From AM-2324 sp042091035 (GTDB lineage Bacteria; Bacteroidota; Bacteroidia; Chitinophagales; Saprospiraceae): a stretch of DNA of 16,170 nucleotides. Position numbers and translations under genes: made by a program. Below, in pieces: positions 7,914 to 16,131 of this stretch. The stretch spans positions 1-16,170 of the forward strand of contig JBELIG010000058.1 of the NCBI GenBank assembly GCA_042091035.1, given 5' to 3'. How positions within the stretch are numbered: the stretch's first letter is position 1; each line of letters begins with the position of its first letter. The notes under the pieces were generated by a model that saw only the letters and a list, made by a program, of their open reading frames with translations, was not told the origin of the DNA and ran no database searches.

Positions 7914-9011
7914 ATGGCCATAGAATTGAAGCTCGAAAACAAAGCAAATGAGGATGTTCGAGCTCTATTAAATCAAACGACTCTTGGAACACCAGGAGGA
8001 ATCCAATACAAGCTTTCCAATATAAACGACAAGATAGATACGCTTGAAAACACCCAGTTCTTATGTCTTAATTTGAGAGGCAGAACAATTGGCACCATAG
8101 CGCTTAGCCGAAGAATTTTCGAACACGACAATTTCCATCCACTGGCCACCGATTATATCCGCTACCTTTCTATAAAAGGATTGATGCGAGATGAAAATAA
8201 TCACAAGTCGAAAAGACAAAATAAAAGCCGAAAGAACAACAGAACGAAGGCCCTTGTATCCTCTTTCTTTGAGGACAGCAGCAAGATAAAAGGCAATTCA
8301 ATCCCCTCTTCATCGGACTATATCATGTATGCCTTTGTGGACAGCCATAATGAACGATCAGCAAATCTTGTAGAAAGTAACGGATTTAAACCTTACCGCA
8401 AATTCAAGACAACAGCCTACAGTAATTTTTCCTGTAAAAAACAAACCAACGTAAGAAGACTAGAAGATTCAGGGTTAAAAGAAGAGGCTAGAGAATACTT
8501 GTACAAAGAGTATTCTGAGCACAGTCTTTATCACCCTAATCTTATTAACCTGAAGGAGGATTATTGGATACTCGAGGAAGACGGACAATTAATTGCCGGA
8601 ATTAAAGTAAGACCAACCACTTGGAAAATCCTAAATCTGCCAGGTGTCTATGGTAAGTTTTTACTCAATTTTTTACCTAAGATCAGTTTTTTCAAGAGAC
8701 ATATGAACCCAGACGAGTTTAAATTTTTGGCTTGCGAAGGGATTATCGTCAGAGATGGCCACGAACAGAAACTAACCCAGCTAATCGAGGGTGTTTGTTA
8801 CGAATATAGGACTTCGATAGCCATGTTTTGGTTCGACACTCAAAGTCCACTCTTACAACGATTATCTAAAATCAAAAAGATGGGGATTTTGAAAAGAGTC
8901 CTTAATTTTAAGCCTGCAAGCCTTTATGTAAGGTCAGAAAAAATAAGCTCCAAAACAGAGCAATTATTGAAAGAAAGACCAACATACATTTCAGCATACG
9001 ATATTGTATAA
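7914..9011 (+). CDS. Unrecognised protein with two GNAT-like halves
   Basis: The protein has 365 residues from ATG 7914. A TTG two codons earlier (7908) is also possible, with AGGA at 7893-7896. I do not recognise a named family. The first half looks GNAT-like: FLCLNLRGRTIGTIALSRR (about 49-67, strands beta2-beta3), YIRYLSIKG (81-89, beta4), and YIMYAFVDSHNERSANLVES then NGF (about 136-158), which resembles the C-terminal GNAT pattern N-x-R-S-x-x-L-x-E-x-x-G-F. The second half repeats the theme: YWILEEDGQLIAGIKVRP (217-234), FKFLACEGIIVRDGHEQKLT (269-288), and a final strand-helix with SPLLQRL. The usual acetyl-CoA loop Q/RxxGxG/A is not visible in either half. A strongly basic insert (98-111) interrupts half one. 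No signal peptide or membrane helix is seen, so it is probably cytosolic. Acyltransferase activity is inference. The gene sits between two terminators and is therefore likely transcribed alone. Confidence 0.75.
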   Translation: MAIELKLENKANEDVRALLNQTTLGTPGGIQYKLSNINDKIDTLENTQFLCLNLRGRTIGTIALSRRIFEHDNFHPLATDYIRYLSIKGLMRDENNHKSKRQNKSRKNNRTKALVSSFFEDSSKIKGNSIPSSSDYIMYAFVDSHNERSANLVESNGFKPYRKFKTTAYSNFSCKKQTNVRRLEDSGLKEEAREYLYKEYSEHSLYHPNLINLKEDYWILEEDGQLIAGIKVRPTTWKILNLPGVYGKFLLNFLPKISFFKRHMNPDEFKFLACEGIIVRDGHEQKLTQLIEGVCYEYRTSIAMFWFDTQSPLLQRLSKIKKMGILKRVLNFKPASLYVRSEKISSKTEQLLKERPTYISAYDIV

Positions 9012-9044
9012 AAAAAGGACTCCTGACTTAGGAGTCCTTTTTTT
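9010..9044. terminator. Bidirectional terminator between convergent genes
   Basis: A perfect 15-bp inverted repeat (AAAAAAAGGACTCCT, 9010-9024) with a 5-nt loop (GACTT) and its complement (9030-9044) ends in seven T on either strand. It starts inside the TAA of the plus-strand gene and ends one base before the stop codon of the amylase gene. It can therefore terminate both transcripts. Confidence 0.93.
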
Positions 9045-9045
9045 A

Positions 9046-11598
9046 TTAATGCTTTACGAAAGATCGAACTACATAGTCGCCATGATCACTACTAACCTTC
9101 AACTGATAGATACCAGGTTCAAGTTCTGAGGTATCTATGTCAATTTCACTGGTCAACCTTTGTAAATCTGATTTAAATACTACAACACCATTCGTATTCA
9201 AAATCTCGATAGAAACAAACTCTTTCGAAGCGGACTTTAAACTAATCTTATCTATAGCTAAGGAAGGATATAAAGTCAAATCATTAAGGTCATTTCCCAA
9301 GTCAAACTGAATTTGATCGGAATACTGAAAAGATCCATCCAAATCATTAATTTTCAGCCTATAATATACATTACCCTTTACAGATTCAAGACCATCATCC
9401 AAAGCTGAATAAATTGAATTATCTCCTAAGGCATTGATTGAAGTGATTGAAGAAAAATCGCTGCCATCTTTTGATCGCTGAACCTCATAATTCTGTACTT
9501 CAATCTCCAGCGCTACATTCCATGTCAATGAAACTTTTCCATCTGCTAATGTTCCATCAAAATTTAATAACTCTACTGGAAGTGGAGCTCTGGATACATT
9601 ATCTTCTAGATAGACCATATAGGATCTAGCCGGTATAACAATATGTAATTCGTCATTAGCTGTAATGGTTTCAAATCCCCCTTCATCAACTCCATTCATT
9701 AGTGTAAAAGTTGGGGCACTATCATTGACATTGGTCATATCAATCTCGTGATAAACATCAAGCTCCTCCCCTGCAAAATTAATTGCGACAAGAACATCTT
9801 GCCCATTAGGATTATCCGTCAACTGATAAATCAATGAGGTATTCGCTTGTGCATTTTGTGAAACATAGAAAGAACTATAAGGCGTACCAAAACGATTCAA
9901 GTAATGTACTGTAGACGAGTTTACAATATGATTTTGATGTATAGCCATCAATTGATCGATCTCAGACTTTAAATTAACTGTTGGTGCATTTGGTCTGGAT
10001 ACGCCATAATAATCCGGATAGTACACACATGGGACACCTACTTGATTATTGGTAAGCATATAAGCATAGGCCAACATCGGTTCATTCTGTACGGACTGTC
10101 CCGCATCTCTGAAATCATGATTGTTCACAAAGGTCACGACATTATAACCTGAAGCAGCTTGAGCATCCACTAATCCGCTGTTGAATACATTTCTAGAATC
10201 GTATCCAAAGGCATCACAAGCATCCTTAAGGGACTGTCTGAGTGCAAAATCAAAAACCCGTATATCAATAGCATTATCTGCATTTGAGTTCATATGAAAT
10301 CGAACATCATCTACCCAATTCTTAAGTAAACTGGGATTAGAATCATAGAACTCTCCAACAACCATTCCTGGATTGATGGAAGATCCATTCAGGTCATTCA
10401 TCAATTCACCAACAAAAGACTCCGGAAAATGCTTCACTGCATCCATTCGAAATCCACGAATACCGACATCATTCCAGAGCCACTTGGTCCACTCTGTAAG
10501 CGTATCTACTGTAGATTGTTGTCCTTGGTCGTAGTCGTAAAAGAACCACATCCAATCCCAATCTCCAGACAACTGAGTAGGATTACCGTTGGGTTTAAAA
10601 TCTAGATAGTTCATACCTCCCCGCCCTGATGCATGTTGGGTGTGATCGGTATAGGTTTGATAGATTAACTGTGACTCAACATTTCCATTTGCTGCCCAAA
10701 TATCAATGATATCGTGGTCAGAATAATTTCCATTGACATTTGTCAAATAGATATAAAGACTATCTCCACTTGCATTAAAGTCAGAAGCAGTAATACTCAA
10801 CTTAAATTCATCATTAATACAACCACTATTATCTGTATGCGCTTGCATGTTTATACCTAAGTTAATTACATCAATTCCTTCAATGCCATTGGGACAAGTA
10901 TCACATAGACATCCTCCACCTCCATTTGGCTCTACTTCAGTATTATCTGCTTGATTCTGCCAACCAACCAGATTTGTTTCTGTGTATATTTTATAGGGTT
11001 TATTATGATAATTGGGATGGTTAGATCTAGATCTAACTTTTATATAATAATCGCCTATCCCATTGCCGCTTGAACCTCCTAAAGGCAGGACACACCTGAA
11101 TCTATCTGAAGGAAAAGCATTATCACCAGCATTGACCTTCTCAATGGTTAAATCTTCAATCCAACCCTCAACAGAAGGATTAGCTTCTGGCAAACCACCG
11201 TCTCTATGATTATAAACCACATCAGCAACAGCTTTTATATTATTTGCATTAAAAGTATTGATCAAATTCGTAAGATCTTGCTCAAATCCAAAACCTGTAG
11301 CACCAAGTCCATGTCCTCCTAGATCAAACAAATCCATGGGATCATATCCATTCGAGTTGTGCCCAAAACTTGAACGGGACAAGGGAGGCAACCAAACATA
11401 GGTAAATCCGGCATTTGCAAAATCCAAGGCCTGATTATTAAGTGTTTTTGCAAAGGTAGTTTCTGTAGCAGGATTACCGTTCGGATTTGAAGGCTTAGGG
11501 TAATCCCAATACCAGCCTTGCAGCATAAAATCTTGCCCATAAGAAGAGAAGGATAAACATAGTATAGCTATTATACCAAAGAGATTGGTGATTTTCAT
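9046..11598 (-). CDS. Secreted GH13 alpha-amylase with T9SS type A sorting domain
   Basis: The protein has 850 residues. A signal peptide covers residues 1-21 (SSYGQ). The (beta/alpha)8 domain carries all four GH13 regions: I AVADVVYNH (D126, N130, H131), II GFRMDAVKH (R384, nucleophile D386, K389, H390), III VVGEF (acid/base E416), IV FVNNHD (D495). The active site therefore appears intact, and the expected reaction is hydrolysis of alpha-1,4-glucans such as starch or glycogen. Between regions I and II is a long beta-rich insert (about 150-345) with CLCDTC (C230, C232, C235). Residues about 670-765 form a fibronectin-like linker starting LPVELLNFDG...VSLTWN. Residues about 775-850 are a T9SS C-terminal domain (LYPSL...ISLKS...VEIL-type strand...LEPGIYQLKV...RSFVKH). 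The protein should cross the outer membrane by T9SS and be released or surface-anchored. It lies downstream of the giant surface-protein gene, with a 137-bp gap holding a candidate regulatory element. Confidence 0.95.
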   Translation of the reverse strand: MKITNLFGIIAILCLSFSSYGQDFMLQGWYWDYPKPSNPNGNPATETTFAKTLNNQALDFANAGFTYVWLPPLSRSSFGHNSNGYDPMDLFDLGGHGLGATGFGFEQDLTNLINTFNANNIKAVADVVYNHRDGGLPEANPSVEGWIEDLTIEKVNAGDNAFPSDRFRCVLPLGGSSGNGIGDYYIKVRSRSNHPNYHNKPYKIYTETNLVGWQNQADNTEVEPNGGGGCLCDTCPNGIEGIDVINLGINMQAHTDNSGCINDEFKLSITASDFNASGDSLYIYLTNVNGNYSDHDIIDIWAANGNVESQLIYQTYTDHTQHASGRGGMNYLDFKPNGNPTQLSGDWDWMWFFYDYDQGQQSTVDTLTEWTKWLWNDVGIRGFRMDAVKHFPESFVGELMNDLNGSSINPGMVVGEFYDSNPSLLKNWVDDVRFHMNSNADNAIDIRVFDFALRQSLKDACDAFGYDSRNVFNSGLVDAQAASGYNVVTFVNNHDFRDAGQSVQNEPMLAYAYMLTNNQVGVPCVYYPDYYGVSRPNAPTVNLKSEIDQLMAIHQNHIVNSSTVHYLNRFGTPYSSFYVSQNAQANTSLIYQLTDNPNGQDVLVAINFAGEELDVYHEIDMTNVNDSAPTFTLMNGVDEGGFETITANDELHIVIPARSYMVYLEDNVSRAPLPVELLNFDGTLADGKVSLTWNVALEIEVQNYEVQRSKDGSDFSSITSINALGDNSIYSALDDGLESVKGNVYYRLKINDLDGSFQYSDQIQFDLGNDLNDLTLYPSLAIDKISLKSASKEFVSIEILNTNGVVVFKSDLQRLTSEIDIDTSELEPGIYQLKVSSDHGDYVVRSFVKH

Positions 11599-11669
11599 TT
11601 TTATGCTTTTAGATTAGTGATAACTAACAAACAAGCATATAATTACAAAAAAATACATTAAACACATAG

Positions 11670-11688
11670 GGTAATTTCACATATAACC
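11670..11688 (-). promoter_or_regulatory. Dyad-like upstream element of the amylase gene (copy A)
   Basis: GGTAATTTCACATATAACC lies 72-90 bp upstream of the amylase ATG. GGTAAT and ATAACC form an imperfect inverted repeat. A nearly identical sequence stands upstream of the neighbouring surface-protein gene (16044-16063). A partial second copy sharing GTAATTTCAC lies at 11693-11702, 23 bp further upstream. The role as operator or promoter part is inferred from position and recurrence. Confidence 0.35.
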
Positions 11689-11735
11689 TATAGTAATTTC
11701 ACCAATGTAATCCGTATTTTAACATAAGGGAATCA

Positions 11736-14700
11736 CTAATTACCATTAGCCTGGACAGATCCATTTACATCTCCAATTTTCACCCCGATAAAATCTGTAT
11801 AGATCTGATTAGACTCAAGATGCAAATAGTCAATATACTCTGGGAATCCCCATGGAGATGAAGGATCAGGAAACATAAAATCAGCGTCAACAAAACGCCA
11901 ACTGGTATTATTTGGAAAGGTATCCTCCATCTGGAGAATTACTTTGCGAATGGCGAGAATATCCATCGTTGAAATCAATTGATTATTATTCGCATCGGCT
12001 GCTATCAACTGATATGGAGAGTCAAGGGTGTTCATACCTAGTATATGCTGTGTAATCAGAACTAGATCATAAACAGTAACACCATTAAGTATATCAGCAT
12101 CTAAAAAAGGAGTGATGGTATAATCTTGTTCTTCTAGAACGTTGAATATAAAATAACCATCATTATCTGTGACATATAAATAAGGATCATAATTTATCTG
12201 AACCTCTACAGACTGAACAGGATCGTTAAATTCTGTATAGATCAAGCCTTCTATTCTATAAAAATCAGGGCAAAAATCAATATCATCCAATACATTCAAT
12301 ACAGCTTCATCTAATGCCTCATTTCCAGAATTATCCCATGCCCAAATTTCATGATTATAACTCCCCAACATATCACAATCATAGATACGAATACTATCAG
12401 ATGGATCTTCAGAAAAGCTAAAGAAGATCGACGTACAATTATCGTAAGAATTCAGATCAAAATCACTAGCATAAACAGTTAATAAGCCTGATGAATTAAT
12501 GTTCAAGTCAAGTGATTCATTGATTTCTAAGACCGGTGCATGCAAATCAACAATACTTATTTCAATATCTAGTATCGTATTGTTGCCACATGGATCACTT
12601 ACTGAATAGTTCACAGTATATAATCCTGGACTTGCTCCAGTTTGAGGTATTTCATGGCTTATAATTATCTCTAGACTATCTGAACAATCATCTATAATAG
12701 CTATCGGCAACTGAACATCAATAGTACATGCATCATCGGCTAACTCTAGAACCTGTCCTTCTACATATACATCTGGAGCTTGATCATCAATAACATGAAC
12801 AGTTTGATTGTAAGTGATCGCAGCCTCATCAGGATAGGTACACCAATTAATAAGCGTCCATTCTCGAGTAATAGAATAACAAGCATCTGTAGAAGAATTA
12901 CCAACTACATCAATAAAAGAAATATCAATAAGTTCGTAGCCTGATGTTTCAATAACAGGAAAACCCCATTCAATTGGCTCAGCACTTTGACAATCATACT
13001 CAAAATCCAAAGGAAAAACTACCTCCCAATCTGATAGATGATAGATTGATATCAATTGAGAATCTATGGTAAATATTTCACCATTATTTGACTCTGCCAC
13101 CCAATATCTTGTCAAGAATCCCTCACCACATTCGTCCATAACAAAAGAACAAGCCTGATCCAAAGTTACAATACAATTATCCATATAGAATGCTGCTCCA
13201 AAATAATCATCAAGAACAAAGCAACTATCATTTAACAATAGAGGTTCAATCTCATTTATAAAATAATTACTTGAAATTTCAGAACCACTAGGGATTTCCA
13301 GGATAGTTGCTATTGTATCAATAATCTCAACATTTGAGATACATAATCCAATATTTCCACTCTGGTCGGTTACGACCAATCCTACAAATTGAACACCTGT
13401 ATCCACACAATAAAACTGACCATCAAAACCATCGAAACTCAAGGAGTCTATAGAGCAATTATCGATTGAATTATCATCTATCATTTCAGGTTCAATAGCT
13501 GCTTCTCCATTTTCATCTAAATAAATAGTGAGATCGATACAATAGGCCTCTGGACTAATCAAATCAACAACTTCAATTTCAGATTCACAGGAGGTAAGGT
13601 TAAAACTACTATCGGTAATATCCAAATCGACAAAATTCATACCAAGATCATCACAATCAAATGTGCTCTGCGCTTCATCAATTGTTATTGAGTATATTGC
13701 ACAATTATCAAAGGAACCATAATCTATATCCTCTGCTGTCACTTGCGCTAATCCAAAATCATCTAGTTCAAGCACAAGATCTTTACATATAGCTACAGAA
13801 GGAAGTAGATCTACAACGGATACAACTGCCAAACAAACTGATTGATTACCCCCGAAGTCCGAAACTACAAGTTCAACCAAGTTGTCTCCAACGTCATCAC
13901 AATTAAAAATACAATCTTCAGGGTCAGCCCAAATAGATTCTAGCAGGCAATTATCTGAAGATCCCCCATCTATATCTTGTGCCACAATAGATGCCATACC
14001 ATAGAAATCTAGAGCAACTACAATTGACTGACACAAAGCATCAGGAGCCATCACATCTTCTAAACTTACAAGCACAATTTCTTCATCCAAACAACCATTA
14101 TTATTACCTAAAACAGTCAATATTACTGACCCAGAGTTATTATCTTCTTCTCCTGGAAAATAAGCTGGATCCAAGATATGTTCATTATCAAAATAACCAT
14201 CTCCCGAAGTAGACCAGCTATATGTTGTAGCATCTTCATCCGAACTCGCTTCTAATTGAATACTAGAACCCGGGCAAGCAGAAATATCATCCCCACCATT
14301 TAAAAACTCAGGATCGCTAAGATTAATATCTGGAGAAATCACGGGCGGACAATTTATCAATCCAGCAAGTACGTAATATGTTCCACTTTCTGAAGCTTCA
14401 TAATCGACTTGTGTTGCACCAGGTATGACCTCACCATCCTTAAACCACTGATAATATGTAAAGCCTATGCTTGCAGACAAAATTGATGGTATACAATTAA
14501 TAGGCTCCATGGTAGCAGTGATTTCTGGCACTTGACCAAAACCGGAGTAAAAACCGCCCCAACCAGCCACACTACTATAGCCAAATACACCTGTATATAG
14601 ATCATAATCTGAAAATGCTTTAACAGAACCTGTTAAGCCACTAATTTTCCAAACCATATAATCTGAGCCACCATCAGGTGTGCCAAAAAATGGACCAGCT

Positions 14701-15992
14701 AGGTTGACATTAGCAGGAATTTGGCCTGTAGAGCCAAATTGATCAAAAGTCATAACTGAATTATCATTATGCAAGTCTACAGTAGCTTCTTTACGAGATA
14801 TAAGGTTTACAGATCCAGTAAAATTCTTTGTGCCGATCCGACTGATATCCGAAACTTCGTCTATATAATTCGGTGCAGCACAATTTAGTGGTGGCACAAA
14901 ATACATGCCTTGCGTACAGCATCCGGGATCGGCCATTACTGGTTGGTAAACATAAACAGGTTTTGAAGATCGAAGTGATATAATCCCATTCTCATCAAAG
15001 TAATTAGCACTATCGTTTACAAAATCAGATATGTAATAATTACCTGGATTTAAAAGTGTAACAGGAGTTGGGTTATCATTAAAATATAAATTTGTAGACG
15101 GCTCTGTAGCTATAAAAATTGGACGCTCATGTTCAAACGTTCCATTTCCTTGCACTAAAAGATACTCATCCCCTATCATTTCAACAGGCACAATCTGATC
15201 AAAACCATAATCCCTTCCATTGCCAACATCCCCCATATTTCCGTTCGTAGATCCAACATTTACAACAATATCTTCACTAGAACTCAAAAGCTTACCTATA
15301 AAAGCAGCGCCATCTATATTTGGGTTTTGACTATTATACGGTGTGGCAGCAAAAACAAGGGTTTCGTGCATCTGTAAGGTAACAGTGTGGGCAGTATTTC
15401 CTGAACCCATATTAATCAAATTAGTAAGCGGATTAAGTCCTGAAATAGTAACTTGATTATTATTCGATAGAGACATTACACTTACAAAATTTACACGGTC
15501 TCCATAGTCATAGGTATTATTTAAATGACCTGTATAAAAAGTAGTCCCAATCCCTGTACTACCTTTGGAAGTAAGCATTTCTGCCTGGGCATTATTAAGC
15601 GAATTTACTCTAAGATTGGCATAGATTTCTTTTTCTGCCTCAAGCCAAACCCCTTTGTCTGTTATTGGGACGCCAAATTGGGCTGTTGTCTGTTCATTGG
15701 CCTCAATAAAAAATGGGCTCAAATAACCATTTGAATTAAATGCAATAGTTATAGGATTTCCATTAGTTACTGAATAATCTATTGATCCCCCAGCAATTGT
15801 ATGTACTGTAACATTGACAGGATCAGTTTCAGGAGTGGACAAATAAAGATAAGGTGTACTAGGTACAGCTGAGTTAATGTTATTAAAACTCGCTGCAGGC
15901 ATAGGAGGAAAATAATGTCTTTTTGATAATTGCCCTGAAACAGATTGGGATAGAAAGAAGGCAACCAATAAAAGAAATGGTTTTAAGCGCAT
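11736..15992 (-). CDS. Giant modular surface protein: IgGFc-binding-like head, Ig/PKD, HYR-like Cys repeats, dockerin-like tail
   Basis: The protein has 1418 residues. A signal peptide covers 1-20 (FLLLVAFFLSQSVSG|Q). Residues about 45-480 resemble the IgGFc-binding N-terminal domain found in Bacteroidota adhesin-like proteins (YLSTPETDPVNVTV..., VWLEAEKEIYANLRVNS, IVPVEMIGDEYLLVQG, KPVYVYQP). Ig/PKD-like modules follow at about 487-560 (YYQWFKDGEVIPGAT) and 565-645. Three successive 82-residue HYR-like repeats span 646-891. Diverged repeats continue to about 1235, for example QAPDVYVEG...VNYSVSDPCGNNT. A carboxypeptidase-regulatory-like module (about 1245-1297) precedes a dockerin-like EF-hand pair with D1298/D1300/D1309 and D1333/N1335/N1337/D1344. 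The chain stops soon after FIGVKIGDVNG, with no T9SS sorting domain. It is very acidic. A surface or adhesive role is inferred from architecture. The ATG at 15992 sits directly before the signal peptide. Confidence 0.88.
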   Translation of the reverse strand: MRLKPFLLLVAFFLSQSVSGQLSKRHYFPPMPAASFNNINSAVPSTPYLYLSTPETDPVNVTVHTIAGGSIDYSVTNGNPITIAFNSNGYLSPFFIEANEQTTAQFGVPITDKGVWLEAEKEIYANLRVNSLNNAQAEMLTSKGSTGIGTTFYTGHLNNTYDYGDRVNFVSVMSLSNNNQVTISGLNPLTNLINMGSGNTAHTVTLQMHETLVFAATPYNSQNPNIDGAAFIGKLLSSSEDIVVNVGSTNGNMGDVGNGRDYGFDQIVPVEMIGDEYLLVQGNGTFEHERPIFIATEPSTNLYFNDNPTPVTLLNPGNYYISDFVNDSANYFDENGIISLRSSKPVYVYQPVMADPGCCTQGMYFVPPLNCAAPNYIDEVSDISRIGTKNFTGSVNLISRKEATVDLHNDNSVMTFDQFGSTGQIPANVNLAGPFFGTPDGGSDYMVWKISGLTGSVKAFSDYDLYTGVFGYSSVAGWGGFYSGFGQVPEITATMEPINCIPSILSASIGFTYYQWFKDGEVIPGATQVDYEASESGTYYVLAGLINCPPVISPDINLSDPEFLNGGDDISACPGSSIQLEASSDEDATTYSWSTSGDGYFDNEHILDPAYFPGEEDNNSGSVILTVLGNNNGCLDEEIVLVSLEDVMAPDALCQSIVVALDFYGMASIVAQDIDGGSSDNCLLESIWADPEDCIFNCDDVGDNLVELVVSDFGGNQSVCLAVVSVVDLLPSVAICKDLVLELDDFGLAQVTAEDIDYGSFDNCAIYSITIDEAQSTFDCDDLGMNFVDLDITDSSFNLTSCESEIEVVDLISPEAYCIDLTIYLDENGEAAIEPEMIDDNSIDNCSIDSLSFDGFDGQFYCVDTGVQFVGLVVTDQSGNIGLCISNVEIIDTIATILEIPSGSEISSNYFINEIEPLLLNDSCFVLDDYFGAAFYMDNCIVTLDQACSFVMDECGEGFLTRYWVAESNNGEIFTIDSQLISIYHLSDWEVVFPLDFEYDCQSAEPIEWGFPVIETSGYELIDISFIDVVGNSSTDACYSITREWTLINWCTYPDEAAITYNQTVHVIDDQAPDVYVEGQVLELADDACTIDVQLPIAIIDDCSDSLEIIISHEIPQTGASPGLYTVNYSVSDPCGNNTILDIEISIVDLHAPVLEINESLDLNINSSGLLTVYASDFDLNSYDNCTSIFFSFSEDPSDSIRIYDCDMLGSYNHEIWAWDNSGNEALDEAVLNVLDDIDFCPDFYRIEGLIYTEFNDPVQSVEVQINYDPYLYVTDNDGYFIFNVLEEQDYTITPFLDADILNGVTVYDLVLITQHILGMNTLDSPYQLIAADANNNQLISTMDILAIRKVILQMEDTFPNNTSWRFVDADFMFPDPSSPWGFPEYIDYLHLESNQIYTDFIGVKIGDVNGSVQANGN
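13320..14057 (-). repeat. Three 82-residue four-cysteine repeats inside the surface-protein gene
   Basis: Three consecutive coding units of 246 bp encode HYR-like modules. The cysteines recur exactly 82 residues apart: C654/C736/C818, C682/C764/C846, C698/C780/C862 and C720/C802/C884. Each unit has a conserved (S/F/I)DNC at the second cysteine and an acidic pair or VD after the third. The DNA has diverged although the protein pattern is kept. Two disulfides per module are likely in an exported protein, but this is inferred. Confidence 0.85.
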
Positions 15993-16043
15993 CTATATTT
16001 CTGTTTCAATTCATGAACACCTAGTATTCGAAATACAATATAA

Positions 16044-16063
16044 GGTAATTTAACACAATAACC
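16044..16063 (-). promoter_or_regulatory. Dyad-like upstream element of the surface-protein gene (copy B)
   Basis: GGTAATTTAACACAATAACC lies 52-71 bp upstream of the ATG at 15992. It matches the element upstream of the amylase gene except for two substitutions and one inserted base. On the coding strand a TTG inside it is followed by TATTTCG about 20 bp later, so it could overlap the -33 part of a promoter. Function is inferred only. Confidence 0.35.
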
Positions 16064-16081
16064 CACTGATAATCAATACAT

Positions 16082-16116
16082 AAAAAAGGGGAAGCACCGA
16101 AGTACCTCCCCTTTTT
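16082..16116 (-). terminator. Minus-strand terminator with cUUCGg tetraloop
   Basis: Read on the minus strand, a 15-bp stem (A5 GGGG A G GTAC) closes on a TTCG loop with its C-G closing pair. It pairs with GTGC TT CCCC T5, with two G-T wobbles, and runs into six T. The hairpin begins 15 bp after the stop codon of the gene at the right edge. It isolates that gene from the giant surface-protein gene. Confidence 0.85.
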
Positions 16117-16131
16117 ATTATTTCTGATTGA

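Noticed and set aside
11599..11735. A frameshifted sorting domain after the stop of the giant surface protein
   Set aside because: The spacer is AT-rich and its minus-strand frames contain early stops with no T9SS-like motif.
13320..14057. CRISPR-like or DNA tandem repeat
   Set aside because: The periodicity is at protein level with diverged nucleotides inside one open frame. There are no short identical repeats with spacers.
13991..15964. Open frames antisense or out of frame within the surface-protein gene (13991-14212, 15525-15734, 15779-15964)
   Set aside because: They overlap a 1418-codon frame with clear domain structure, and their translations are low-complexity shadows.
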